Of a DNA stretch of 41,851 nt, positions 32,074-39,252 are shown piece after piece (the stretch's first letter is position 1; each line of letters starts with the position of its first letter). Source of the DNA: DASUPK01 sp036377415 (lineage in GTDB: Bacteria; Actinomycetota; Thermoleophilia; Solirubrobacterales; 70-9); NCBI GenBank assembly GCA_036377415.1, contig DASUYK010000056.1, positions 1-41,851 of the forward strand, in the 5' to 3' direction. The notes under the pieces were generated by a model. It made no database searches. It had not been told where the DNA came from and saw nothing but the letters and a program-made list of their open reading frames with translations. The translations under genes and the position numbers were made by a program.

Positions 32074-33375
32074 TCAGCTGACGCCGAACCGCTCCCACTG
32101 CCGCAGATACGGCAGCGGGTCGATCGGGCTCCCTTCGTGGCCGTAGGCGACCTTCCCGCGGCGGATCTCGAAGTGAAGGTGGGGACCGTCGCAGGACCCC
32201 GTGCAGCCGACCTTGCCCACCTGCTGACCGGCCTGCACCTGGTCGCCGGCGCGGAGATGGGTGGGCGTCCGCATGTGCAGGTAGACGTAGCTGCGGTCGT
32301 CCTCCGGGCTGTAGATCACGATCGCGTGCCCCCCGCCGTAGGCGTAGAAGCCCTTCCCGCCGGCGCCATCGATCACGACTCCGTCGCGGACTGCGAACAG
32401 CGGCGTCCCCGGCTTCGCGAAGATGTCCTGCCCCTCGTGGCTGTGGCCGTAGCGATGAGCGCCGAACTTGGCCGCCTTCTCGCCGTAATCGACCGGCCTC
32501 GCCCCACCCACCGGGTAGACGTAGCCGCCCTCCAGACCCTGCAACGTGCCGGGACCGACTCCGAACAGGGTCGCGCTGCTCACCAGCGCGCTGTCGCCGG
32601 TCGCCTGCCTGAGGGCGGGGACCGGAAGACCGAGCACCGAGCCCAGCGCAGCAGCGATCGCAAGCATGATCGTGACAGCCACCCCCGCCTTCGCGGTGGG
32701 CCAGACCAGCTCGCCACCGCTCGCCGGTCGGGGACGCCGCGCGGACCGGGCCGGAGCGGGAGCGGGCCGTCTCGCCGGCCCGACCCTCTGCCGGACGGCC
32801 ACCCTGCGGGCCTGGCGGTCGCGCCGGAGGCGCTCCTCCCGCTCGCGGCGGCGCCGTTCCCGGGCCTCGCGTTCTGCTCGCTCGCGCTCCGCCCGTTCGA
32901 ACTCGATCCGGGCGCGGCGCTCGCGCTCCTGACGCCGGCGTTCCTTCCGCTCGCGCTCCAGGCGCTCGGCCAGTGAGCGACGACGCGGCCGGAGCGCATG
33001 AAGCTCCGCGACCGGGGCCGGTTCCGGATCGAGCCCGTCCTCGCGGTCGGGCGACGGAGCTGGCTCCGGCTGGGGGAGGGGATCCGGTCGTGGGGCCGGC
33101 TCGGGAACCGGAACATGGTCCGGCTCGAGGGCGGGCGCGGCCGAGCCTTGCGCGACCGGTTCAGCGCGCCGCTTCGCCTCCCTCCGAGCGCGGCGGTCGT
33201 CGTAGCCGGCATCGCCCGGGTCGAACGGGGCGGCGCCGAGCTCCGGATCGAGCTCGTGGTCGCGGTTCGCCCGCCTCAGGTACCCGGTCTCGATCCCCGG
33301 ATCGAAGGGGCGGGTCGCACCGCCATCCGGGTGCGCTTGCGGATTGACGACGCGATCGTCCCCTGCGCTCCGCAT
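32074..33375 (-). CDS. M23 family peptidase with long Arg/Glu-rich cytoplasmic region
   Basis: 433 residues. Residues 1-130 are Pro/Asp/Glu-rich and disordered. About 131-200 is an extremely Arg/Glu-rich predicted helix or coiled coil. A single TM spans about 230-252. The C-terminal LytM domain (about 285-433) has H313-E-G-Q-D317 and H399-L-H401-F-E, the M23 zinc ligands, so it should cut peptidoglycan cross-bridges outside the cell. The large charged cytoplasmic part could link hydrolysis to a cytoplasmic scaffold. The start lies inside a GCTCCGCA/TGCGGAGC hairpin just after the upstream gene. Confidence 0.88.
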   Translation of the reverse strand: MRSAGDDRVVNPQAHPDGGATRPFDPGIETGYLRRANRDHELDPELGAAPFDPGDAGYDDRRARREAKRRAEPVAQGSAAPALEPDHVPVPEPAPRPDPLPQPEPAPSPDREDGLDPEPAPVAELHALRPRRRSLAERLERERKERRRQERERRARIEFERAERERAEREARERRRREREERLRRDRQARRVAVRQRVGPARRPAPAPARSARRPRPASGGELVWPTAKAGVAVTIMLAIAAALGSVLGLPVPALRQATGDSALVSSATLFGVGPGTLQGLEGGYVYPVGGARPVDYGEKAAKFGAHRYGHSHEGQDIFAKPGTPLFAVRDGVVIDGAGGKGFYAYGGGHAIVIYSPEDDRSYVYLHMRTPTHLRAGDQVQAGQQVGKVGCTGSCDGPHLHFEIRRGKVAYGHEGSPIDPLPYLRQWERFGVS

Positions 33376-33388
33376 GCCGTGCGGAGCT
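33367..33388. repeat. Inverted repeat at gene junction
   Basis: GCTCCGCA and TGCGGAGC flank a five-base loop that includes the M23 ATG region and abuts the upstream stop codon. There is no T-tract, so it may tune translation of the downstream gene rather than terminate transcription. Confidence 0.4.
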
Positions 33389-33648
33389 CAGCGGGTTCCG
33401 AGGCGCTCGAGGTCCTCCTTGCGCCTCTCCTTGCGATTGTCGAGCCGGATCTGAATCAGCGACATGACCGTCACGAAGATCGCGAAGAAGGCGATCACTC
33501 CGAAGCAGAAGAAAGTGATCACCTTGTCGTCTGTCCGTCCGTAGGTACCGACCCCGTCGGCCGCCATCGCGGCGGGCGCCAGCGTGAGCAGTGCGCACAC
33601 GGCCACTACGAACGGGCCGGCGAGGCGACGGAAGGTGCCGAATCGCAT
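33388..33648 (-). CDS. Small exported/membrane protein
   Basis: 86 residues from the ATG at 33648, chosen because TAGATT lies seven bases upstream. There is an N-terminal signal-like helix ending APAAMA, a short outside segment DGVGTYGRTDDK, and one TM (about 45-65, VITFFCFGVIAFFAIFVTVM). The basic cytoplasmic tail has DNRKERRKEDLE. No family is recognised. It is followed 12 bp later by the M23 peptidase gene, so a cell-envelope role is plausible. Confidence 0.65.
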   Translation of the reverse strand: MRFGTFRRLAGPFVVAVCALLTLAPAAMAADGVGTYGRTDDKVITFFCFGVIAFFAIFVTVMSLIQIRLDNRKERRKEDLERLGTR

Positions 33649-33661
33649 CCAGGGCAATCTA
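33649..33661 (-). promoter_or_regulatory. Leaderless promoter of small membrane protein
   Basis: Minus-strand TAGATT (33661-33656), seven bases, ATG at 33648. Divergent from the TAGGAT box (33725-33730) nine bases before the uppP ATG. Confidence 0.5.
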
Positions 33662-33739
33662 ACGAACATTCCAGGCGCCAACGCGGCGCGGACGTGGTTC
33701 CGCGCTGATTCCGGGACCGTCACCTAGGATGCCGCGCCG

Positions 33740-34585
33740 ATGTCCGTACTGGAGGCCCTCCTTCTTGGGATCGTCCAGGGCCTCACCGAGTTCCTGCCGA
33801 TCTCTTCCTCGGGACACCTGATCCTCGTCCCGTGGCTTCAGGACTACACGTTCCTGGAGCAGAACGAGAACTTCAACCAAACGTTCGACGTGGCGCTGCA
33901 CGCCGGGACGCTCGTCGCGGCCGTTTCCTACTTCCGCCACGAGGTGATCTTGTTCACCTTCGGATTCCTCCGGTCGCTGCGCAAGCGGGCGATCGAGAGC
34001 GTCGAGGAGCGGCTCTCCTGGGCGATTGCGATCGGAACGATTCCCGCCGTGATCGTCGGCGGGCTGGGCGCGGACTTCATCGGGGACAATCTCGGGGAGC
34101 CGTGGATGATCGGGATCCAGCTGATCGTCTTCGGCGCGATCCTCGGTCACGCCGACACCTTGCCGCAGTCACGGACGATCGACGACGTGCGGCTGAAGGA
34201 CGGCCTGATCATCGGGCTCGCCCAGGTACTTTCGCTCGCCCCGGGCACCTCCCGGTCGGGGATCACGATCACCGCCGCGCGCTACCTGAGCATCGATAGG
34301 GACTCGGCCGCCCGGGTCTCGTTCCTGCTCCTGATCCCGGCCGTAGCCGGGGCGACGATCTTCAGCGCCGTCGAGGCGATCAGCGAGGGTCTGCCGGATG
34401 ACGTCGCCGGCCCGCTGATCGTGGGAACGATCGCGTCGGCGATCTCGGGCTACGCCGCGATCGCCTGGCTGCTGCGGCTGGTCCGCACCCACAGCTACCG
34501 GCCGTTCGTGCTCTACCGCTTCGCCGCCGGCGCGTTCGTCCTGCTGCTGATCGCGACCGGGATCCGCTCCGCGACCTTCGGCTAG
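33740..34585 (+). CDS. uppP: Undecaprenyl-diphosphate phosphatase
   Basis: 281 residues of the BacA/UppP family with about eight helices. The two catalytic loops are EFLPISSSGHL (about 17-27) and LAPGTSRSGITITAARY. It dephosphorylates undecaprenyl pyrophosphate to recycle the peptidoglycan lipid carrier, and contributes to bacitracin resistance in characterised homologues. It is divergent from the small membrane protein/M23 peptidase pair, all cell-wall related. TAGGAT lies nine bases before the ATG, so the leader is nearly absent. Confidence 0.95.
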   Translation: MSVLEALLLGIVQGLTEFLPISSSGHLILVPWLQDYTFLEQNENFNQTFDVALHAGTLVAAVSYFRHEVILFTFGFLRSLRKRAIESVEERLSWAIAIGTIPAVIVGGLGADFIGDNLGEPWMIGIQLIVFGAILGHADTLPQSRTIDDVRLKDGLIIGLAQVLSLAPGTSRSGITITAARYLSIDRDSAARVSFLLLIPAVAGATIFSAVEAISEGLPDDVAGPLIVGTIASAISGYAAIAWLLRLVRTHSYRPFVLYRFAAGAFVLLLIATGIRSATFG

Positions 34586-34600
34586 CGGCCACCAGGCCGC
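34585..34600. terminator. Possible bidirectional hairpin between uppP and CDF gene
   Basis: GCGGCC-ACCA-GGCCGC forms a perfect six-base-pair stem directly after the uppP stop. There is no T-tract, so it is only a weak terminator candidate. Confidence 0.3.
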
Positions 34601-34634
34601 AGTGCTTCGGAGCGTCGGCGCAGCCTCCGGAAAG

Positions 34635-35537
34635 CTACTCCGTGATCTGCAGCAGCTCGTCGCCGGGCTCGTGCTCGACCTGGAGGGTGGAGTGTTCGAT
34701 CCCGAACTCGTCCGCGAGCACCCGGGCCGCGCGCCACCGCGCCTGGTGGCAGTCCTCGTCCGGGCCGACGATCATGTGCGCGGAGACGGCCGGCATCCCG
34801 GAGGTGACCTCCCAGACGTGCAGGTCGTGGACCTCCAGCACGCCGTCGGTGCCGACCAGTCGCTCGCCGATCCGCTCTGGATCCAGGCCGCGGGGAGCCG
34901 CCTCCATGAAGATCCGGCCGGAATCGCGCAGCAGCCCGTACGACGCCCAGAGCATCGAGGCGGCGATCAGGAGCGACGCGATTCCGTCGGCGCGCTCGAA
35001 GCCCCAGAGCAGGATCACCGCGCCCGCGGCCGCGGTCGCGATGAACGCGAACAGGTCGGTGAGCACATGTCGGAACGCCCCCTCGACGTTGAGGCTGCGG
35101 CGCTCCGCCCCGGCGATCAGCCGGACCGCCGCCACGTTCACGCCGATCCCGACCACGGCGACGACCAGGACGAGCACTCCCTCGACGTCGGGCGGGTCGA
35201 TCAGCCGGCGGATGCCCTCGTAGACGATCAGCACCCCGAGCAGCAGCAGCGTGACGCCGTTGACGTGGGCGGAGAGGATCTCCGCCCTCTTCATTCCATA
35301 CGTGTAGCTGCCGACCGGGGGACGCTGCGCCAGTCGCAGCGCGACGAGCGCCAGCCCGATCGCGACCGCGTCGGTGAGCATGTGCCCGGCGTCGGAGAGG
35401 AGGGCGAGCGAGTTGCCGACGATCCCCGCCACCACCTCCGCGACCATGAACCCGGTGATGAGCGCGAAGGCGGCCCAGAGGCGGCGCGCGTCGGTGTCGC
35501 CGGAGGGGGCGGGGAAGTGGGCGTGATCGTGGCCGAT
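34635..35537 (-). CDS. Cation diffusion facilitator (Zn/Co/Cd efflux) with apparent ATC start
   Basis: 300 residues if read from the ATC at 35537, which gives the usual CDF N-terminus (M)GHDHAH, then TM1 and SLALLSDAGHMLTDAVAIGL with the metal-site D49/H52. The second site is in AFRHVLTDLFAFIA, and a cytoplasmic domain DLHVWEVTSGMPAVSAHM follows. The first ATG (35447) would start inside TM1. The ATC lies six bases after a near-consensus TGTAAT -10 on the minus strand. It probably exports Zn2+ or a similar ion. A second conserved gene here with ATC at the expected start makes a simple error less likely. Confidence 0.88.
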   Translation of the reverse strand: MGHDHAHFPAPSGDTDARRLWAAFALITGFMVAEVVAGIVGNSLALLSDAGHMLTDAVAIGLALVALRLAQRPPVGSYTYGMKRAEILSAHVNGVTLLLLGVLIVYEGIRRLIDPPDVEGVLVLVVAVVGIGVNVAAVRLIAGAERRSLNVEGAFRHVLTDLFAFIATAAAGAVILLWGFERADGIASLLIAASMLWASYGLLRDSGRIFMEAAPRGLDPERIGERLVGTDGVLEVHDLHVWEVTSGMPAVSAHMIVGPDEDCHQARWRAARVLADEFGIEHSTLQVEHEPGDELLQITE

Positions 35538-35549
35538 GGAGTGATTACA
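35538..35549 (-). promoter_or_regulatory. Leaderless promoter of CDF gene (ATC at +1 position)
   Basis: Minus-strand TGTAAT (35549-35544), six bases CACTCC, then ATC at 35537. Confidence 0.55.
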
Positions 35550-35572
35550 GCGTGTGGGGCGGGCGGCCGTAC

Positions 35573-35612
35573 AAAAAAAGCGCGCGACCCGGGGCAGGGA
35601 GGGGTCGCGCGC
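35573..35612 (-). terminator. Strong intrinsic terminator on the minus strand
   Basis: An 11-bp perfect stem (GCGCGCGACCC at 35580-35590 with its complement at 35602-35612) with an 11-nt loop is followed on the minus strand by seven T (35579-35573). It ends a minus-strand transcript just before the CDF promoter, yet no minus-strand gene precedes it. Confidence 0.8.
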
Positions 35613-35720
35613 GCTGACGAGAGAGGAATCTCGAAAGTGAGCGGAAGCATGGCGACGGCGATCCGGTCGGGTGTGAAGATCCGGAGATCCGAGTGGCGCC
35701 GGTTAGTGCGTCATTTGCGT
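35613..35720 (-). ncRNA. Candidate small RNA ending at the 35573 terminator
   Basis: No believable coding frame exists on the minus strand between the 35842 gene and the terminator, but an Rho-independent terminator demands a transcript. A minus-oriented Pho-like direct repeat lies at 35737-35716. A transcript starting downstream of it would be about 100-140 nt. I see no clear -10, so limits are approximate. Confidence 0.3.
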
Positions 35721-35737
35721 GTGAAAAAGCGGTGAAC
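35716..35737 (-). promoter_or_regulatory. Pho-box-like direct repeat (minus orientation)
   Basis: On the minus strand GTTCACCGCTT is followed by TTTCACACGCA: two TTCAC cores 11 bp apart. It lies upstream of the plus-strand regulator (TATCAT -10-like box at 35774-35779) and could serve either that gene or a minus-strand transcript. Confidence 0.55.
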
Positions 35738-35841
35738 CGGGACTCGGAACCGCTCGGGCGCCGTGCCTGCCCCTATCATCGGCACGAATTGTCCGGCGGA
35801 CCCGGGCCCCGGGGTAGGGCGGTGTCCATGAGAGGGCCTCG

Positions 35842-36645
35842 ATGAACAACCAAGCAGGAATCAGGCTGGCGGTGATCGATTCCGACAGCGCCTTCCTCAC
35901 CGTGCTCGCGAAGCGGATCGAAGGGGCGGTCTGGGAGCACCGGGTGCTGCCAGGGACGGTCCCGGTGGACGAGCTCGTGGCGATGAAGCTGAACGCCCTG
36001 GTGGTCGACATCTCCGTCCTCGGACCGCAGGGCTGGGAGTTCCTGGAGAGGGTGTGCGGATCGATTCCGGGGCTCGGGGTGCTCGTCTGCACCTCCCAGT
36101 CGACCGTCGCCCAGCGGGTCCGCGGGTTGCGGCTCGGCGCGGACGATTGGATCGGAAAGCCGTGTCACCCCGAGGAGGTGATGGCGCGCGTCGAGGCCGT
36201 CGTCCGCCGCCGCAAGCGCGCCGCGACGAGGCTCGAGATCGGTCCCGTCCTATACGGGGAGCTGGAGATTCGGCCGGACCAGTACCAGGCCTTCGTCAGC
36301 AGCCGGAGCGTCGGCCTCACCCGTCGCGAGTTCGAGCTCCTCCAGCTCCTCGCCGAGGCACACGGCCAGGTGATCGAGCGCGAGGAGATCTACCAGAAGG
36401 TCTGGGGTTACGCGATGGCGCACGGCGACCGCTCCGTCGACGTCTTCGTCCGCAAGCTGCGCCAGAAGCTCCAGGCCCACTCGGGCGGCTGGACCTACAT
36501 CCACACCCACTTCGGGATCGGCTACCGGTTCGATCCGGAGCCGGTCGACGGCGCGAGCGTAGAACCGCCGGAGCAGGTCGAGGACGATGTTGCGGCGGAG
36601 GCCGCTGGAGACGATCAGGTCGCCGTCCCCGCCGACGCGGCCTAG
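35842..36645 (+). CDS. PhoB/OmpR-type response regulator linked to pst operon
   Basis: 267 residues. A receiver (about 7-120) keeps D13/D15, phosphoacceptor D56 (LVVDISVLG), T84 (LVCTSQ) and K106 (IGKPCHP), but has unusual surroundings (QGWEF instead of PxxDG). A winged-helix domain is at about 140-240, ending YIHTHFGIGYRFDPE, followed by an acidic Ala-rich tail. An RBS GAGAGGG precedes the ATG. No histidine kinase is adjacent. The position before the receiver-less paralogue and pst genes suggests phosphate control, possibly PhoP/PhoB. Confidence 0.87.
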   Translation: MNNQAGIRLAVIDSDSAFLTVLAKRIEGAVWEHRVLPGTVPVDELVAMKLNALVVDISVLGPQGWEFLERVCGSIPGLGVLVCTSQSTVAQRVRGLRLGADDWIGKPCHPEEVMARVEAVVRRRKRAATRLEIGPVLYGELEIRPDQYQAFVSSRSVGLTRREFELLQLLAEAHGQVIEREEIYQKVWGYAMAHGDRSVDVFVRKLRQKLQAHSGGWTYIHTHFGIGYRFDPEPVDGASVEPPEQVEDDVAAEAAGDDQVAVPADAA

Positions 36646-36659
36646 TTCAGTCGCGAGTC

Positions 36660-36703
36660 GGTTACACCGGATTCACTGGAAGTTCACTTCTCGGTAACTA
36701 CTC
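36660..36703 (+). promoter_or_regulatory. Four-unit Pho-box-like array before receiver-less regulator
   Basis: Four consecutive 11-mers: GGTTACACCGG, ATTCACTGGAA, GTTCACTTCTC and GGTAACTACTC. Each has A-C at positions 5-6 of the unit and two have perfect TTCAC. The 11-bp register and GTTCAC core match the PhoP boxes known from Streptomyces. Confidence 0.65.
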
Positions 36704-36733
36704 GGGCGTGGGGAGGGGCAAGTCTCCAGCTCC

Positions 36734-37099
36734 ATGAAGGCGAATGGCGCTGGTTTCGCTGCGGGGGCCCGGTTCGAGGTCGGGCAGGACCTGATGCCAG
36801 TCTACGCGGGGCGGCTCGAGATCAGGCCAGCCGACCATGCCGCCCTCGTCGACGGCCGGCCCCTGATGCTGACGGTCCGGGAGCTCCAGCTGCTCACACA
36901 GCTCGCCCACCACGCCGAACGGGTGATGACCCGCGACGAGCTCTACCGTCGGGTCTGGGGCCGCAGCTACCGCAAGAGCGACCGATCGGTGGACGTGTAC
37001 GTCGGACGGCTCCGCGCAAAGCTGGAGCGCGCCCTCCCCGGCCGCCGCTTCATTCATACGCACGTCGGGATCGGGTATCGCTTCTCGGCCGACGGATAG
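36734..37099 (+). CDS. Receiver-less winged-helix (Trans_reg_C) regulator
   Basis: 121 residues consisting of a short lead and one OmpR/PhoB-type DNA-binding domain. It closely resembles the C-terminal half of the preceding regulator: GRLEIRPADHAALVDGRPLM against GELEIRPDQYQAFVSS, DELYRRVWG against EEIYQKVWG, DRSVDVYVGRLRAKLE against DRSVDVFVRKLRQKLQ, and IHTHVGIGYRF in both. No receiver is encoded upstream, where a Pho-like array lies instead. It appears to be a duplicated, receiver-free paralogue that could compete or cooperate at pst promoters. GGGGAGGGG lies about 15 bases before this ATG; an ATG at 36794 is an alternative. Confidence 0.82.
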   Translation: MKANGAGFAAGARFEVGQDLMPVYAGRLEIRPADHAALVDGRPLMLTVRELQLLTQLAHHAERVMTRDELYRRVWGRSYRKSDRSVDVYVGRLRAKLERALPGRRFIHTHVGIGYRFSADG

Positions 37100-37138
37100 G
37101 GGCAACGCCGCGGCCCCGGCCCTGCCGCCGAGGGGGGC

Positions 37139-37182
37139 ATTCACATGCTTTTTACATAGGAACCACAGCCGCGTAACAAGAT
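37139..37182 (+). promoter_or_regulatory. Four-unit Pho-box-like array before pstS
   Basis: Consecutive 11-mers ATTCACATGCT, TTTTACATAGG, AACCACAGCCG and CGTAACAAGAT, each with A-C at positions 5-6. The last unit carries GTAAC, as in the array at 36660-36703. A possible -10 (AAGATT, 37178-37183) overlaps the fourth unit. Confidence 0.6.
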
Positions 37183-37283
37183 TGCGTCGCCCCGCTGAAA
37201 GGCTGCCGCGCCGACAGCTAGGGGAAGAGATTTCGCCGCGACCGCGGTGCTCCCCGTTCCGAAACCGAAAAAGGAGCATTTGA

Positions 37284-38273
37284 ATGTCAAGCAAGTGGTG
37301 GCTCGTCATAGCCGCCTCCGGCGTTGTCGCGTTCGGCGTCGCCGCCTGCGGCGATGACGACGACGATGGGGACGGGGGCAGCGGCACCCCGAGCGGTCTC
37401 TCCGGAGACATCCGTGTGGACGGATCCAGCACCGTGGCGCCGCTCACCGAGGCGATCGCCGAGGAGTTCAACGCCCAGAACCCCGACGTCCGGGTGACCG
37501 TGGGTACCTCCGGAACCGGTGGCGGCTTCGAGAAGTTCTGCGCCGGGGAGACCGATATCTCCGACGCTTCGCGAGCGATCGAGGAGGACGAGGTGAAGGC
37601 CTGTGAGAGCGGCGGTATCGCCTTCGAGGAGATTCAGGTCGCCAACGACGCGCTTACCGTGGCGATCAACCCGAACAACCCGGTGAGCTGCCTGACGGTC
37701 GATCAGCTCAAGTCGGTCTGGGAGCCGAAGGCGACGCTCAAGAACTGGAGCGATATCCAGGGCCTCGACCCCTCGTTCGACGCGGAGCTCGCTCTGTACT
37801 CGCCCGGCACGGATTCGGGAACGTTCGACTTCTTCACCGAGGCGATCAACGGTGAGGAGGGAGCCCAGAGGACCGCTGATGTGAACGACATCGGCGAGGA
37901 CGACAACGCCACGGTCACCGGTGTCTCCGGCGCCGACGGCGGGATGGGCTACTTCGGCTACTCCTTCTACCAGGAGAACCAGGACCAGGTTAAGGCGCTC
38001 GAGATCGATGACGGCAACGGCTGCGTAGCCCCGTCGCCCGAGACCGCCCAGGATGGCTCCTACTCGCCTCTGAGCCGACCGCTGTTCGTGTACCCGTCGG
38101 CCCAGGCGCTCGAGAACGAGACCGTTGACGCATTCCTCAAGTTCTATCTGGACAACATCAACGACGTCGCCGAGCAGGTGGGATTCATCCCGCTCACCGA
38201 CGATCAGCTTCAGCAGTCCAAGGACAAGCTGGACAGCCTGGTCGGTGGCGGTGGCGGCACGACCACCGGGTAA
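37284..38273 (+). CDS. pstS: Phosphate ABC transporter substrate-binding lipoprotein
   Basis: 329 residues with a lipobox VAAC (Cys 22), then an Asp-rich linker. Phosphate-site segments: VDGSSTVAPLTEAIAEEF, GTSGTGGGFEKFC, DISDASRAIEEDE and YSPGTDSGTFDFFTEA. It captures inorganic phosphate outside the membrane and delivers it to PstCA. AAGGAG lies seven bases before the ATG. Upstream Pho-like repeats suggest induction in phosphate starvation. Confidence 0.96.
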   Translation: MSSKWWLVIAASGVVAFGVAACGDDDDDGDGGSGTPSGLSGDIRVDGSSTVAPLTEAIAEEFNAQNPDVRVTVGTSGTGGGFEKFCAGETDISDASRAIEEDEVKACESGGIAFEEIQVANDALTVAINPNNPVSCLTVDQLKSVWEPKATLKNWSDIQGLDPSFDAELALYSPGTDSGTFDFFTEAINGEEGAQRTADVNDIGEDDNATVTGVSGADGGMGYFGYSFYQENQDQVKALEIDDGNGCVAPSPETAQDGSYSPLSRPLFVYPSAQALENETVDAFLKFYLDNINDVAEQVGFIPLTDDQLQQSKDKLDSLVGGGGGTTTG

Positions 38274-38292
38274 CCGAGGCAAGCAGCGAAGA

Positions 38293-39252
38293 GTGGAAGC
38301 GCGGGACGCGACAGTGGCCACCGGGGACCTCGCGGCGAAGCCGCGGGGCGCCTTGGTGGCCGCGCGTCCGCGCTATGGCGAGAAGCTGATCGAGGCGTCG
38401 CTCGTGGCGTGCGCCGTGATCTCCGTGATCACGACGACGGCGATCGTGATCTCGCTGCTGACGCCGACGATCGGGTTCTTCGGGGAGGTCTCGGTCGGGG
38501 ACTTCTTCTCCTTCGATACCTGGGCGCCGACCCATGCCGACCCGAGCTTCGGGGTGCTCAACATCGTCGTCGGAACCCTCGCCGTCACTTTCTGGTCGCT
38601 GCTATTCGCGGTCCCGCTGGGACTCCTCTCGGCGATCTATCTGAGCGAGTACGCGAAGCCGCGCGTGCGGCGGCTGATCAAGCCGGTCCTCGAGGTGCTG
38701 GCCGGGATCCCGACCGTCGCCCTCGGCCTGTTCGCGGTCACGTTCCTGAGCCCGGAGATCCAGAAGATCCTTCCCGACCTCGTCAAGTCTCCACCGTTCT
38801 TCGTCCTGGCGGCCGGTCTGGGCATCGGCCTGCTGCTGATTCCGATCATCGCCTCGATCTCGGATGACGCGATGCGGGCGGTTCCCGGCGGGCTGCGCGA
38901 GGGAGCCTACGGCCTTGGGGCGACGAAGCTCAAGGTCTCGACCCGGATCGTCTTCCCCGCGGCGATCTCGGGGGTCGTTGCCTCGATCGTGCTCGCGGGC
39001 TCCCGCGCGGTGGGCGAGACGATGATCGTCCTTCTCGCCGCAGGCGGAACCGCGAACGCGACCTTCAATCCCGGCGAGCAGGTCCTTCCGATGACCGCGT
39101 TCATCGGCAAGACAGCGACCGGCGACATCGCCACCGGGACGATCACCTACGACACGATCTTCGCGGTCGGCTCGGTGCTGTTCGTGATGACCCTCTGTAT
39201 GAACGCCGTCGCGATCCGGCTCGTGCGCCGATTCAGGGAGGTCTATGAATGA
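38293..39252 (+). CDS. pstC: Phosphate ABC transporter permease PstC
   Basis: 319 residues from the GTG at 38293; the frame is open further upstream but overlaps pstS. It has about six helices and the BPD_transp_1 EAA loop region (GLREGAYGLGATKLKVSTRIVFPAAISG). PTVALGLFAVTFLSP and SRAVGETMIVLLAAGG are typical PstC. It forms the channel with PstA. ATGA overlap with pstA. Confidence 0.95.
   Translation: MEARDATVATGDLAAKPRGALVAARPRYGEKLIEASLVACAVISVITTTAIVISLLTPTIGFFGEVSVGDFFSFDTWAPTHADPSFGVLNIVVGTLAVTFWSLLFAVPLGLLSAIYLSEYAKPRVRRLIKPVLEVLAGIPTVALGLFAVTFLSPEIQKILPDLVKSPPFFVLAAGLGIGLLLIPIIASISDDAMRAVPGGLREGAYGLGATKLKVSTRIVFPAAISGVVASIVLAGSRAVGETMIVLLAAGGTANATFNPGEQVLPMTAFIGKTATGDIATGTITYDTIFAVGSVLFVMTLCMNAVAIRLVRRFREVYE

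Noticed and set aside
35447..35449. ATG at 35447 as start of the CDF transporter
   Set aside because: It would begin inside the first membrane helix; conserved N-terminal sequence continues upstream to the ATC at 35537.
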